Below the pieces are notes generated by a model, which saw nothing but the letters and a program-made list of their open reading frames with translations, was not told the DNA's origin and made no database searches. Positions 16,797 through 26,671 of a stretch of 64,000 nucleotides of DNA are shown one piece after another (within the stretch, counting starts at the first letter, position 1; each line of letters begins with the position of its first letter). The DNA is taken from positions 434,404 to 498,403 of the forward strand of contig JAFDWR010000004.1 of assembly GCA_018268355.1 (NCBI GenBank). The letters are read 5' to 3'. Position numbers and translations under genes: made by a program. This DNA is from Armatimonadota bacterium. Lineage in GTDB: Bacteria > Armatimonadota > Fimbriimonadia > Fimbriimonadales > Fimbriimonadaceae.

Positions 16797-19081
16797 CGCG
16801 GGACAACCCAGAACTTGATCGAGGCGGGTCGGGCGAGGTCGTGATAGACCGTGTTCACGGCCGTGCGCATCTTTGTTGCGGTGAGCGGCGATTCGCCAAA
16901 GCCGAGGCTCCGGTTGAACGAAGGGAAGTTGTCCGAGCTGAGCAGGAGTACCAGTCGACTGCCTTTGGCAAAGGTGTGGGCGAACCACCACGGCGTTAGG
17001 TTCACCGTGTAAGCCTTGCCGGGCTGGAGCAGCGGGGCCCCCTTGGCGATCCAACCGATCCGCATCGCGTCGGGGAGGCCGACGAAGCGCATCTCACCCT
17101 TCTCGTTCTCTTCGGCGATGATCGCCGAGAGCTGGGCCTCGGTGGCGGTGGAGCTGGCCTGGAGCTTGACCTCAATCGAACCCGAAACCGTCATCGGCTG
17201 GGCGAGGATCGGGCCTCGGAAGACCAGATTTCCTTGCTCGTTTCGGGCGAAGTCGAGCTTGGTCGTGGCCCCGCTCATCGACGTGTCCTGGTCACGGATG
17301 AGGGTGTCGGCGGGGTTGTAAAAGATCTGGCTTGGCTCACTGGCGGTGGGCTTTTCGACAAGGCGACCCATCGAGCGGCGACCGTTGGTCGGTCCGTTCG
17401 ACGAGAGGTACCAGGTCGTCGGCTTCCACGATTTACCCGGCATATCGTCGGCGTCGATCCACTCGTTGGTGCCTGAGACGAAGAGGTGGACCCGCGGCCG
17501 CTTGGTCCACGAGACGTCCTTGCCCTTGAGGTAAGTGTCGAAGAACCGCAGGTAGACCGAATCGAGGTCGATGACCGCGTCCTGGCCGTAGTCAACGTCG
17601 CCGAACTTGGTCTTGGCGTTAAAGCCGTGCTCCCAAGGGCCAAAGACGACCCACTGGTTGGTGTGGCCCTCGCGTTGGCGGGCCTCCCAGTTCAGCCGGG
17701 TACCGATGCCGTCGCCGTCCCAGAACCCGCTGATCGCGAGGACGGGAATCTTCACCTTGGCAACTTCGCTCATCTGGAACGAGGTCCATTGGTCGGGTTG
17801 CGGCCTGCCGAGCCACTTGTCGAAGAACGGGACCGACTTCGTGAAGACGGCGTCGTCGACCTTGTTGAGCGGAAGAACATCGAGGTTCTTCGCTCCCGGT
17901 ACCTGGCCCATCGACGAGAAGTCGGCGTTCTTGCCGGTCACGATCTTGGACCACCACACGTTGCCCGCGAGGAGGAACAGCCCCTTGTTCCACGGGATGT
18001 TGTAAGCCGGGTTGGGCGGGCTGACCTGGGGGATAATCGCCTTGAGTGCAGGGTGTTTTTCGACTGCTGCGCACCATTGGACGAACCCGAGGTAGCTGCC
18101 GCCGATCATCCCGACATTGCCGTCGCACCACGGCTGCTTGCTGATCCAGTCAATAGTGTCGTAGCCGTCCTTGCGCTCATTCATGAGCGGATCCCAGTCG
18201 CCGTCGGAGTCGCCTCGACCCCGGACGTCCTGGGAGATGAAGATGTAACCGCGCGAGGCCCAGAAGCTGGCCTCCGCCATGTTGGGGACGCGGCCGTAGG
18301 GCGTGCGGCTGAGGATGACGGGGAACTTGGCGTCGGCGGGTGCCTTCGGTCGAGCGATTTCAGCGACCAGCTTGACCTTATCGCGCATCGGGATCGCGAC
18401 CTTCGACATCGTGACGACCTCGAACTTCGTCTGGCTGAGCTCGGGGAACTTGGCCATCGGGTCTTGGCCGAGCTCATCCCAGCCCTCAACGAGCTGGCGG
18501 AACTTTTGCGACGGCACTTCGAGGAGCAACAGCAGGCCCTGGTCGTGAACCATCTTGAAGCTGAGTCCAGCGAGGCTGCCACTGATGGTCTGGAGCGTTT
18601 TGCCCTTGGCGGTGACGGGCTTACCCGCCGCGAGTTCGCAGGGGACAAGAACGCCGCTGTCGAGGATGAGAATCTGATAACTTCCCGGCTTCGCGCTGAG
18701 GAGGTTCGCGGTGACCTGGGGATGGAAGTTCGAAAAGAGCAGGCCCGAATCCACATTGACCGACTTGCCCGCCGCTGCACCGTTCACAAAGATTTGCGAT
18801 GAGCCTTCCTTGTAGCGGACTTCGACGGTGGTGGTGGGGTTGGGCTTGGCGTTGATCGTGGCCTCGACGATTCTCCCATCCTTCATCGCGCCTTTGATCG
18901 TCGAGCTGATGTCGGTGCCGTTGATCTTGCCCACCGTGGTGCTGGTGAAGCCGCCGTCTGCCGCGACGTCAAACGTGTTGTCGGCGATGGATGTGCCGCC
19001 GAGGGAAAGACGCGATTTGATCGGTGCGCCCTGAGCCAGGGCGGCAAGCAAAAGGAGCGGCAAAAGCGCGACGCGACGCAT
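16793..19081 (-). CDS. Secreted CocE/NonD (peptidase S15) family hydrolase
   Basis: A 762-residue protein with a signal peptide (MRRVALLPLLLLAALAQGA). An extra N-terminal domain of about 210 residues has no recognised family. The alpha/beta-hydrolase core starts at VILSRTPYGR and has the nucleophile in GGSYLGF, the catalytic acid near SGFWDGDG and the His in FGPWEHGF. A C-terminal jelly-roll domain carries SGSIEVKLQASS. The family includes X-Pro dipeptidyl peptidases and cocaine esterases; the substrate is not predictable. Confidence 0.88.
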   Translation of the reverse strand: MRRVALLPLLLLAALAQGAPIKSRLSLGGTSIADNTFDVAADGGFTSTTVGKINGTDISSTIKGAMKDGRIVEATINAKPNPTTTVEVRYKEGSSQIFVNGAAAGKSVNVDSGLLFSNFHPQVTANLLSAKPGSYQILILDSGVLVPCELAAGKPVTAKGKTLQTISGSLAGLSFKMVHDQGLLLLLEVPSQKFRQLVEGWDELGQDPMAKFPELSQTKFEVVTMSKVAIPMRDKVKLVAEIARPKAPADAKFPVILSRTPYGRVPNMAEASFWASRGYIFISQDVRGRGDSDGDWDPLMNERKDGYDTIDWISKQPWCDGNVGMIGGSYLGFVQWCAAVEKHPALKAIIPQVSPPNPAYNIPWNKGLFLLAGNVWWSKIVTGKNADFSSMGQVPGAKNLDVLPLNKVDDAVFTKSVPFFDKWLGRPQPDQWTSFQMSEVAKVKIPVLAISGFWDGDGIGTRLNWEARQREGHTNQWVVFGPWEHGFNAKTKFGDVDYGQDAVIDLDSVYLRFFDTYLKGKDVSWTKRPRVHLFVSGTNEWIDADDMPGKSWKPTTWYLSSNGPTNGRRSMGRLVEKPTASEPSQIFYNPADTLIRDQDTSMSGATTKLDFARNEQGNLVFRGPILAQPMTVSGSIEVKLQASSTATEAQLSAIIAEENEKGEMRFVGLPDAMRIGWIAKGAPLLQPGKAYTVNLTPWWFAHTFAKGSRLVLLLSSDNFPSFNRSLGFGESPLTATKMRTAVNTVYHDLARPASIKFWVVPR

Positions 19082-19190
19082 GGTTCAAGTGTACAAGTTC
19101 TGCCCTCGCGGTTCAGGGACCTAAGCTCCATTTGGAGATTTAACAATTCTCCGCTACACTGCACGACATAAGCCCTGGGGTGCTGATGCT

Positions 19191-19616
19191 ATGTCCATTA
19201 CGTTGTCTCGAAAAATTGAACCGGAGGTGATGAAGGAGTTTTTGGATGCGGAAGTGAAGGCTGCATCCGAGTCCCGAACGCCGATCTCCCGGCGAACGCT
19301 CACCGACTTGGTCACCGCCAAGTTCCACCTTCCTTTCGCGGAAGCGTGGGAAGAGGTTGACGGCTACTGCAACGAGTCCGCGCCGCACGTTCCGGCTTAT
19401 CTGAGCGAAGAGATTGGCCTGCACTGGCCAAAGGTGATTGGTGCCTTGCTCGCGGTGGGCGGTATCGCGCTGGTCCCGGTTGGGATTTCCAGCAAGAATG
19501 GCCCGCTCTGGTACACCGTCGCCACGCTGCTCGTGGGTGTGGGTGCGTTCTTGTTTGTGCGGAGCCTGGAGTCGTTCCAGGAGTATTCCAAGCGCAAGAA
19601 GGCCGGCCGCGCCTAA
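19191..19616 (+). CDS. Hypothetical two-helix membrane protein
   Basis: A 141-residue protein. Its N-terminal half is soluble and helical, with TPISRRTLTDLVTAKFHLPFAEAW resembling a small helix-turn-helix-like module (positions about 34-57). Two membrane helices follow (about 82-102 and 106-126), then a short basic tail ending KKAGRA. The family is not recognised. Divergent from the S15 hydrolase gene; its end overlaps cutC by 4 bases. Confidence 0.65.
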   Translation: MSITLSRKIEPEVMKEFLDAEVKAASESRTPISRRTLTDLVTAKFHLPFAEAWEEVDGYCNESAPHVPAYLSEEIGLHWPKVIGALLAVGGIALVPVGISSKNGPLWYTVATLLVGVGAFLFVRSLESFQEYSKRKKAGRA

Positions 19617-20332
19617 CTCATCGCCGCGCGCATCGCGCGGACGACCCCTGCGGAAACCCGCTTCACTTCCGACTCGGGAGGACTGCCTTCGCTGCCATAG
19701 CGTAGGTGGGGTGCACCTTGGGTCGAGGTGTCGGTGACGGTTTCAAAGGCGGTTCCGTGAAGGTGGCTGATGCCGGTCGCGGCCATGAACTCGCGGATGG
19801 TGTGGGGTCGAAGGCCTCCGCCGGCTAGAACGGCGTTGGGTTGCAGGGCGCCCATCTTGGTGAGATTCGCGCGGCCCTCCCAGGCAGTGGATGCTCCGCC
19901 GCTGCTCAGAACGCGCGTGAAACCGATCTCGAGGGCACTTTCGAAGGACCGAACGGGGTCAGTGGTGGCGTCGACCGCCCGGTGGAGCACGCAGGGAAGC
20001 GGGCTCGATTCGATGAGTCGCCGACAGCGGTCGAGATCGAGCTCGCCGGAAGGAGTGAGCACGCCAAAGACGACAGATTCGGCCCCGCAGTCCGCCGCGA
20101 ACTTTATATCGCGAATCATGGAACCGATTTCGGCCTCTCCATAGTCGAAACCTCCCGGTCTCGGACGAATCATCACTGCGGAAGGCAGAAGAGGACAAAC
20201 CTCGTCGACCAGGCCGTGGGACGGCGTGAGGCCGCCAAGGAAGATCGCGCTGACAAGCTCGACGCGGTCGGCACCGCCCAGACGTGCTTGGTGGGCGTCG
20301 TAGACGGATTGGGCGATGACTTCAAGGGTCAT
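19613..20332 (-). CDS. cutC: CutC family protein (copper homeostasis)
   Basis: A TIM-barrel protein of 239 residues from ATG 20332. The frame extends ten codons further, but the family begins at the MTLEVIAQSVYDA position. Family blocks are GGADRVELVSAIFLGGLTPS, MIRPRPGGFDY, VFGVLTPSGELD, LHRAVDAT, RVLSSGGA and the C-terminal HLHGTA. CutC has been linked to copper tolerance, but its biochemical role is unsettled. No other copper genes are adjacent. Divergent from the SARP-type regulator. Confidence 0.9.
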   Translation of the reverse strand: MTLEVIAQSVYDAHQARLGGADRVELVSAIFLGGLTPSHGLVDEVCPLLPSAVMIRPRPGGFDYGEAEIGSMIRDIKFAADCGAESVVFGVLTPSGELDLDRCRRLIESSPLPCVLHRAVDATTDPVRSFESALEIGFTRVLSSGGASTAWEGRANLTKMGALQPNAVLAGGGLRPHTIREFMAATGISHLHGTAFETVTDTSTQGAPHLRYGSEGSPPESEVKRVSAGVVRAMRAAMS

Positions 20333-20399
20333 GAGTGGATTGGGGAACGGAACCGGCAGCACGACTGTCGTCGTGTATTGTTAAGGCGAAGAGCGGAAG

Positions 20400-23180
20400 T
20401 TGAAAGAGAAGGATACTAGGTTAGCGGAAGATCAGAAGCCGATTCGCATTGAGGCGTTCGGCGGCCTGCGCGCGGTCCTGCCGGACCGGGTGCTCACCCA
20501 TTTTCAGACCCAAAAGACCGGGACCTTGCTGGGCATGCTCGCCACCCGGATCGGGACCAACTTCCAGCGAGAGGAGCTCGCGGAAGCGCTCTGGCCCGAA
20601 GCCCCCCTCGACATCTCTCGCCACCGGCTCAACCAAGCCGTTTCTTGGCTACGCCGAAACCTTGAGCCAACTCCAGATCTGGCAGGAAAGGTGATCCGCT
20701 CCGATCTCCGCACGCTGACGTTGCTACCGACGTGCATCCAGACCGACACCGCTGAGTTTGAGCACAACATGGCCTATGCCATCCACGCCACCGAAACCCC
20801 CGAGCGACTCACGTATCTCGAGGCAGCCTGCCGCGGGTATCAGGGCAAGCTCCTGGTCGGATTTGCGAAAGGTTGGCTGCTTTCTGAGCAAGAGCGCTTC
20901 CAAGACCTTTTCGGCTCGGCTCTCACGGATTGGGTTGCGCTTTTGGTCGAGCTTGGCCGCCAAGACGAAGCGCTCGCCGTCGCAGAGCTTGCGCTTCGCG
21001 ATCCCGAGCTGGCTCCGCTCCATCGTGAGTTAAGGGGCCTCGCCACCGGCCAGGTTGTGCCAATCGCCTCTCCGGTTCCTCTGTCCGAGCATTCAGGAAT
21101 CCCACGGGTTCCGGCGGAAGATGGCGACGGCCGGGCGGATGAGCTGAATCGGATTCTCAAGGCCTACGAGGATCGTGAGCGAGGCGTCATCATCACGGGT
21201 CCGGTGGGCATAGGAAAGACGTGGCTGTTGCTTCGAGCGCAAAGCCTCTTTTCCAATGCCGGAGTGCAAATCGCGCTCGATCCGGCGGAGGCTACGTCTC
21301 GATCGGTTGTCATCATCGACCGCGAAGAGTCGATGGATGACCTTGAATTGGAGAAGCTTTCAGCGGTTTTGGCATCGCGCGATGCGTTCCTTCTTGCCGT
21401 CATGCCTGCGCTCCCGCATCCAATAGGGTTCGTGGAGGTCGCGCTGGGTGGTCTTCGGTTGCCTGATGTCCCGACCCTGGCAAGCGTGCGGTCGCACCCT
21501 GCTTCCGCCTTGCTTCTGCGACGGCTAAGCCTGCTTCGTCCGGACGCGCGCGTGGATGACGAAGTGGCCGCGCCGATCTACGAGATTTGTCGCCGGGTGG
21601 GCGGTAATCCCCAGGTGCTTGAACTGATTTCGTCGTGGTTCAAGTTCTGGCCCGCCGCCGAGGTGCTCAACCGTTTGGAGTCGCAGGAATTGCTGCTCGA
21701 GCTGGAGCGTCCCGACTTGCCCGACTCGATTCGCCGCATGCGTGCCGCAGTGGACTCGGCGATTGCGATGACCGACCCGGTGGACCTTGAGCTCCTTGTG
21801 CAGCTCACCGTCTTCCCTGGCACCTTCAGCATGGAGGCCGCGGGGTTGCTCAGCACGGTGGAGGCGATCCCCAGCCGGCTTCGGCGGCTGATCCAGGTCG
21901 GCCTCGTTGAAATCGAAGAGCGGCCGGGCGAAGCGCGAACGTTGATGCGCATTCCGCGCCTGACCGTCGAGGCTATCTATGGTCAAATTGCCCCCGACCA
22001 CGCCGCCCTTACCAAGAATCAGCTCGCCCGACGACTCCGGGAGCGACTGGAGCAGATTGAGCGCACCCACGATCACGACGGAAGGGTGAAGGCTTGGCTC
22101 CAGCTCAACCGCGAAGCCGACACGATCCAGACTGCCCTGAATTGGCTTGCGCAAACCGGACAAGCTGAGCAAGCGGCCGAGATTATCTGCCTCCTTGTGC
22201 CGCACTGGTCCCTCACCGGTCGGCCCGAGGTCGGCCTTGCCTGGCTGGACCGCATGCCCGCGAAGTCCCCGACGGTGCAGATGAAGGCGAGAATTGCCCG
22301 AGCGGACCTCCTTCTTGAGGCGGGAATGATGAACGCGGCGATTCAGCTTTACGACGATATCCGCCGGAACGACCAGCCCAGTGCGCGCGACCTCGTGATG
22401 GCCCTTTGCCGTGAAAGCTTGGCCTTGCGGAAGAAGGGTCGGCTCGACCAGGCCGCCGAAGTGGCCCAGGCCGCGATTCTCATTGCTGAGCAGAAGGGCT
22501 ACCGATGCCGCGTGATCCACTGCCTTTGTAAGGTTGCCGCCGTCCACGCCCTTCGGGGGCGGATCCACCGGGCGGAGCGCGACCTGGAGCGCGCCCTATC
22601 CCTGGCGCGAAAGCTGGACTCGAAGGTGCTGGAGGCGCTCGTCCTCGGCCACCTTGGCCGCTGCTATCTCATGCAGGACATGCCCGACCAGGCAGAAGAA
22701 GTGCTCGAACTCGGCATCGGGGTGATGGGCGAGCTTGTCGGTGACACCTTCTTGAGCTCGATGTTCTCAAACCTTTCTTGGACGAAGCGTTTGCTCGGCA
22801 AGCCCGACGATGCTTATGCGGCCTACCTGGGCGGTTCGTCCATGGTTCGGTCTGCAATCGTCGAACTGGAATGGATGTGCGAGGCCGCGCACCACCTCGC
22901 GGCCCGCGAGGCCTGGGCGGCGGCAGGATCGGCGATCGGCGTCTATGACGCCCGCATGAGCGCGATGGGCCTCACCACGGGCTCGATCAGGTCGAGCTGC
23001 ATGCACAAGCTCCGAACTCTCGTTTCCGAGCGGCTCGGAGCCGAGGCGGAGTCAGCTTTTCGACGCGGCAGGACGATGCACGAAGACGAAGTTCACGTGC
23101 TGCTCGTCGATCCTTTGGGCTTCCACCAAATCTCGCCTTCGACGTCCGGCGTCGGCGATTCGACGGTCAGCAGAACCTGA
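20400..23180 (+). CDS. SARP/BTAD-type transcriptional regulator with ATPase and TPR domains
   Basis: A 926-residue protein from a TTG start. The N-terminus is an OmpR/SARP-like DNA-binding domain (RIEAFGGLRAVLPD, then TRIGTNFQREELAEALWP). A bacterial transcriptional activation domain follows (to about 220). A STAND-type P-loop is GPVGIGKT at 267-274. The C-terminal half (about 560-900) is a TPR array. Proteins of this AfsR-like build are usually single-component regulators switched by ATP and an unknown ligand. The last 88 bases overlap the convergent hexosaminidase gene, so the true C-terminus may simply run into it. Confidence 0.8.
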   Translation: MKEKDTRLAEDQKPIRIEAFGGLRAVLPDRVLTHFQTQKTGTLLGMLATRIGTNFQREELAEALWPEAPLDISRHRLNQAVSWLRRNLEPTPDLAGKVIRSDLRTLTLLPTCIQTDTAEFEHNMAYAIHATETPERLTYLEAACRGYQGKLLVGFAKGWLLSEQERFQDLFGSALTDWVALLVELGRQDEALAVAELALRDPELAPLHRELRGLATGQVVPIASPVPLSEHSGIPRVPAEDGDGRADELNRILKAYEDRERGVIITGPVGIGKTWLLLRAQSLFSNAGVQIALDPAEATSRSVVIIDREESMDDLELEKLSAVLASRDAFLLAVMPALPHPIGFVEVALGGLRLPDVPTLASVRSHPASALLLRRLSLLRPDARVDDEVAAPIYEICRRVGGNPQVLELISSWFKFWPAAEVLNRLESQELLLELERPDLPDSIRRMRAAVDSAIAMTDPVDLELLVQLTVFPGTFSMEAAGLLSTVEAIPSRLRRLIQVGLVEIEERPGEARTLMRIPRLTVEAIYGQIAPDHAALTKNQLARRLRERLEQIERTHDHDGRVKAWLQLNREADTIQTALNWLAQTGQAEQAAEIICLLVPHWSLTGRPEVGLAWLDRMPAKSPTVQMKARIARADLLLEAGMMNAAIQLYDDIRRNDQPSARDLVMALCRESLALRKKGRLDQAAEVAQAAILIAEQKGYRCRVIHCLCKVAAVHALRGRIHRAERDLERALSLARKLDSKVLEALVLGHLGRCYLMQDMPDQAEEVLELGIGVMGELVGDTFLSSMFSNLSWTKRLLGKPDDAYAAYLGGSSMVRSAIVELEWMCEAAHHLAAREAWAAAGSAIGVYDARMSAMGLTTGSIRSSCMHKLRTLVSERLGAEAESAFRRGRTMHEDEVHVLLVDPLGFHQISPSTSGVGDSTVSRT

Positions 23181-24952
23181 AGCGACCGTGCATCGGCGAG
23201 GTCCTTGATCGGAATCACGACCTCGAACTTGCCGTCTGCGGTTGCCTCCGCCTTTTCGTAAAGGACCGATTCGGCCGGACCGAGGACCCTCAGGTTTCGG
23301 ACCTTCACCGCGCCCTTGCCGCGCGTCCGCGCGACGCTGAGCTTCCAATCTCCGACCGAATTGGTCATGCGAGAAAGGTCGAGCTTGAGCGTTTCGTTTC
23401 CGATCCATCGCCCCGCCACTGAGATGCCGGGGTCGCCGTCGAGCGGGTGGTAGGCAACATCCATCATGTGGAGCCGCTCCAGGTGGATCTTCAGCCGGAC
23501 GAGGAAGTCATCAAACGAGCGCTTGGTCGCGGCGGGAATCCACAGCACCTCGGAAAGGGCACAGAGGCGCGGGAAGGCGCGCCGTTCGACGAGTTTCCAG
23601 TGGGTGAGGTATTCGGACCAGAGCTGACCCTGGGCGCCAAGGATATGCTTGGCCTCGTCGGCGTTGAGCTCGGCGGGAACCGGCTCGAACTGGTAGACCC
23701 GGTGGAGCGGCGTGTAGCCGCCAATCGCAAGCGGCTCAGCCTCGGTGTCGCCGGTGGCATAGAAGTCGAGGTACGTGTGGGTCCCAGGGGCCATGACGAC
23801 GTCGTGGCGCTGTCGGGCCGCTTCAATGCCGCCCTGGATGCCGCGCCAGCTCATGACGGCGGCCTTTTCGGCGAGGCCACCTTCAAGGATTTCATCCCAG
23901 CCGATCAGGCGGCGACCTTTTGACGACAGGTAGCGGTCGAAGTGGCGGATGAACCAGCTTTGGAGCTCTTCCTCGTTCTTCAGGCCCTGCTCCTTCATGC
24001 GGGCTTGGGCGCGCGGCGACTGCTTCCATTGCACCTTCGGGCATTCATCGCCGCCGACATGGATGAACGGGCCGGGGAAGACATCGAGCACTTCGTCGAG
24101 AACGTCCTCAAGGAATTTGAGGGTGCCGTCTTCGACGTTGTAGACGTCGTCAAAAACGCCCCACTGCTTGGCAACCTGGATCGGCTTGCCGGTGTTGCCG
24201 AGCTCGGGATAGCTGGCGACGGCTGCGCTTGCGTGGCCCGGCATCTCGATCTCGGGCACGACGTTGATGTGCCGCTGGGCAGCATAGGCGACGATCTCGC
24301 GGAGGTCGTCTTGGGTGTAAAAGCCGCCGTGGCGGAGGCCGTCGAACTTCCCGGTGTTGCGGCCGATCACGGTCTCATTGCGCCAGCCGCCAACCTCGGT
24401 GAGGCGCGGATACTTCTTGATCTCCATGCGCCAACCCTGGTCATCGCAAAGGTGAATGTGGAGCGAGCTCATCTTCTGGAGCGCGAGGAGGTCGATGAAC
24501 TTGAGCACGTCCTCTTTCGGCCAGAAGTGCCGACACGGGTCGAGCATCGCGCCGCGCCATGGGAAGCGTGGGGCATCGCAAATCTCGGCGCAATCGATCG
24601 ACCACTTCACGCCTGAGACAAGGATCTTGCGGAGGGCGGCGGCAGGCAGCATCTGGACGAGGCTGACGAGGCCATAGAAAACGCCCGCCCGGTGTCCGGC
24701 AATCGTGATCGTCTTCGGTGTGATAGAAAGGCGGTAGCCGTCGGTTCCGACTTCCGACTCCGCAGCCTCGCGCAAGACGATTGACCTGGCGGCGCGCCCA
24801 ACGCCGATTTCGAAGCCAAATGCCCGACTGACGGTCTCGTTCCACCATTCGCGTTCGGAGGCAAAGGCGTTCGAGGCAAACTTGACCCCGGAGTCAAAGG
24901 TGAACTGGCCCTTGGAAGGCTCATACGAAAGCGGCTTGGGAAAGAGACGCAT
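23093..24952 (-). CDS. Beta-N-acetylhexosaminidase, GH20
   Basis: A 619-residue glycoside hydrolase from ATG 24952; the upstream in-frame Met codons would extend past the usual start. An N-terminal GH20b domain (about 1-120) precedes the catalytic barrel, with WRGAMLDPCRHF, VPEIEMPGHASA and the Asp-Glu catalytic pair in IHVGGDECPKVQW. A C-terminal region of about 130 residues may be carbohydrate-binding. It releases terminal GlcNAc or GalNAc from chitin fragments, peptidoglycan or glycans. No signal peptide is obvious. The 3' end overlaps the SARP regulator gene by 88 bases. Confidence 0.9.
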   Translation of the reverse strand: MRLFPKPLSYEPSKGQFTFDSGVKFASNAFASEREWWNETVSRAFGFEIGVGRAARSIVLREAAESEVGTDGYRLSITPKTITIAGHRAGVFYGLVSLVQMLPAAALRKILVSGVKWSIDCAEICDAPRFPWRGAMLDPCRHFWPKEDVLKFIDLLALQKMSSLHIHLCDDQGWRMEIKKYPRLTEVGGWRNETVIGRNTGKFDGLRHGGFYTQDDLREIVAYAAQRHINVVPEIEMPGHASAAVASYPELGNTGKPIQVAKQWGVFDDVYNVEDGTLKFLEDVLDEVLDVFPGPFIHVGGDECPKVQWKQSPRAQARMKEQGLKNEEELQSWFIRHFDRYLSSKGRRLIGWDEILEGGLAEKAAVMSWRGIQGGIEAARQRHDVVMAPGTHTYLDFYATGDTEAEPLAIGGYTPLHRVYQFEPVPAELNADEAKHILGAQGQLWSEYLTHWKLVERRAFPRLCALSEVLWIPAATKRSFDDFLVRLKIHLERLHMMDVAYHPLDGDPGISVAGRWIGNETLKLDLSRMTNSVGDWKLSVARTRGKGAVKVRNLRVLGPAESVLYEKAEATADGKFEVVIPIKDLADARSLQVLLTVESPTPDVEGEIWWKPKGSTSST

Positions 24953-25007
24953 TTGAGCGAAGCATAGCCGAAGAAGTGGACTTTCTTGGTAGAGTGAGGG
25001 GCAGCCC

Positions 25008-25835
25008 ATGGACGAAATCACGGCGGATTATTCGGTTGAGCAGCTTCTTCCCCCGGTCGAACTGAAGGTACGGGTGGACGTTCGCGTTGCCGCCAAGACG
25101 GACCTTGGCCGCGTGCGCGAGAACAACGAAGACAAGTTTGAGTTCTTCATTCCGTCGGACGACGGCACCCTCGCCCGGAAAGGGCAGGTCTTTGTCGTCT
25201 GTGACGGCATGGGCGGCCACGCCGCTGGTCAGATCGCGAGCGAGCTCGCGACCAAGACGTTTATTGACGTTTATCTCAACCATCCTTCCGAGGACCCAAC
25301 CGCCGCGATGCAAGGCGCGGTGGGCGCGGCAAACCGGTACGTCAACAATGTTTCCATCGCAGTGCCGAGTCGGCGCGGCATGGGCACTACGCTCAGCGCG
25401 CTCGTCTTGCTCCAGGGTCAGGGCTACATCGCGCAGGTGGGCGACTCTCGCGTTTACCGCGTGCGGGACGGCCAAGTGGAGCAGCTGACCGTTGACCACA
25501 CGTGGGTGGAGGAAGCCGTTCGTTCGGGCTTGATCACCCGCGAGGAAGGCGAGAACCACCCCTATCAGCACGTGATCACGCGGGCGATTGGCACCTCGGC
25601 TGACGTCGTACCCGACATCATCCCGTGTGACATCGCAGCGGGCGACACCTATGTGCTTTGTTCGGATGGCCTCACGAACCACGTTTCGGATGGCGAGCTT
25701 CTAGGTCTCGTCCAAGCCAACGGTCCTTCGGAAGCGGCGTGGAAACTCGTCGCGGCTGCGCTCCAAGATGGCGGTAGCGACAACACGACCGTCCTTGTTG
25801 TTCGCATCGATGCGATCGATTCGCTTGGCTCTTAG
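25008..25835 (+). CDS. PP2C-type serine/threonine phosphatase
   Basis: A 275-residue PPM phosphatase. Metal-site motifs are in order: RVRENNEDKFE, DGMGGHAAG, GTTLSALVL, GDSRVYRVRDGQ, CSDGLTNHV and GGSDNTTVLVV. Such proteins (Stp/PrpC) reverse Hanks-type kinase phosphorylation; no kinase gene lies in the window. A 25-residue N-terminal lead precedes the core. GAGGGGC sits just before the ATG. Followed 23 bases later by the TrmB-type regulator. Confidence 0.92.
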   Translation: MDEITADYSVEQLLPPVELKVRVDVRVAAKTDLGRVRENNEDKFEFFIPSDDGTLARKGQVFVVCDGMGGHAAGQIASELATKTFIDVYLNHPSEDPTAAMQGAVGAANRYVNNVSIAVPSRRGMGTTLSALVLLQGQGYIAQVGDSRVYRVRDGQVEQLTVDHTWVEEAVRSGLITREEGENHPYQHVITRAIGTSADVVPDIIPCDIAAGDTYVLCSDGLTNHVSDGELLGLVQANGPSEAAWKLVAAALQDGGSDNTTVLVVRIDAIDSLGS

Positions 25836-25858
25836 TAGTTTGTGCACATAATAAAGGC

Positions 25859-26671
25859 ATGAGCGCGCACGACGTCCTTGTGCCTTTTGGTTTCACGGCT
25901 TTGGAATCCCAGGTCTATGGATTCCTCATCACCGAATCGCCTGCCACCGGCTACCGGATTGCGCAGGGCATCGGAAAGCCGGTCGCGAATGTCTATAAGG
26001 CGATTCAGTCGCTCGCCGAGAAGAACGCGCTTGTCGTGGAATCCGCGGAGAGCCGCCTCGTCCATCCCGTCCCGCCTGAAGAACTCCTCGCCAGGCTGAC
26101 GCGCGAGTTTGACGCCCGCAAGAAAGCGGCGGAAGCTGCTTTTGCCGAAGCAAGCGTCGCCGGGGCAAAGGACCGCATCCAGACGATCAAGTCGCTTGAG
26201 CAGAGCCTCGACACGGCGACCGAACTGGTCCGAGCGGCCACCCATTCGATCCTCTTCAGCGGCACCAAGGCGTCGGTGGAAGCCTTGGAGTCCGAGTTGC
26301 GAGCGGCGAGTGCGCGCGGGATCAGCGTTTCGATCAAGACCGCCGCACCTTGCCGGGTCGAAGGCGCGGAGATCGTCGCTCCTCTGCGCGACGAAGACCT
26401 CTGGGCGCAGTGGCCCGAGGAGGGCATGGTCGTTTGCGTGGACGGCGGTGCCATTCTCGCCGCCCAATGGACAGCGAAGGGCGTGGTGAAGTCGGCGATC
26501 TTTGCCCAGAGCACGCTGCTCGGCACGGTTCTCTATCAAGGCATGAGCGCGGACCACTGCATCACCGAAATTGAAGAGCGACTCGAGGACGGCGCGGGAC
26601 CCAAGCGAGTGCTCCGCACGATCGCGAGCATGCGGTCGGCGACGGGCACACCTGCCTTTCAGAAGGGCTAG
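25859..26671 (+). CDS. TrmB family transcriptional regulator
   Basis: A 270-residue protein. It has an N-terminal winged helix of the TrmB/sugar-regulator type (GFTALESQVYGFLITESPATGYRIAQ, about 12-37, with VYKAIQSLAEKNALV as the recognition part). A coiled-coil linker (about 75-120) and a C-terminal ligand-type domain resembling the PLD-like fold of TrmB proteins follow. A palindrome, TGTGCACA at 25841-25848, lies 10 bases before the start and could be its own operator. The end overlaps the PagL-like gene by 4 bases. Confidence 0.82.
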   Translation: MSAHDVLVPFGFTALESQVYGFLITESPATGYRIAQGIGKPVANVYKAIQSLAEKNALVVESAESRLVHPVPPEELLARLTREFDARKKAAEAAFAEASVAGAKDRIQTIKSLEQSLDTATELVRAATHSILFSGTKASVEALESELRAASARGISVSIKTAAPCRVEGAEIVAPLRDEDLWAQWPEEGMVVCVDGGAILAAQWTAKGVVKSAIFAQSTLLGTVLYQGMSADHCITEIEERLEDGAGPKRVLRTIASMRSATGTPAFQKG

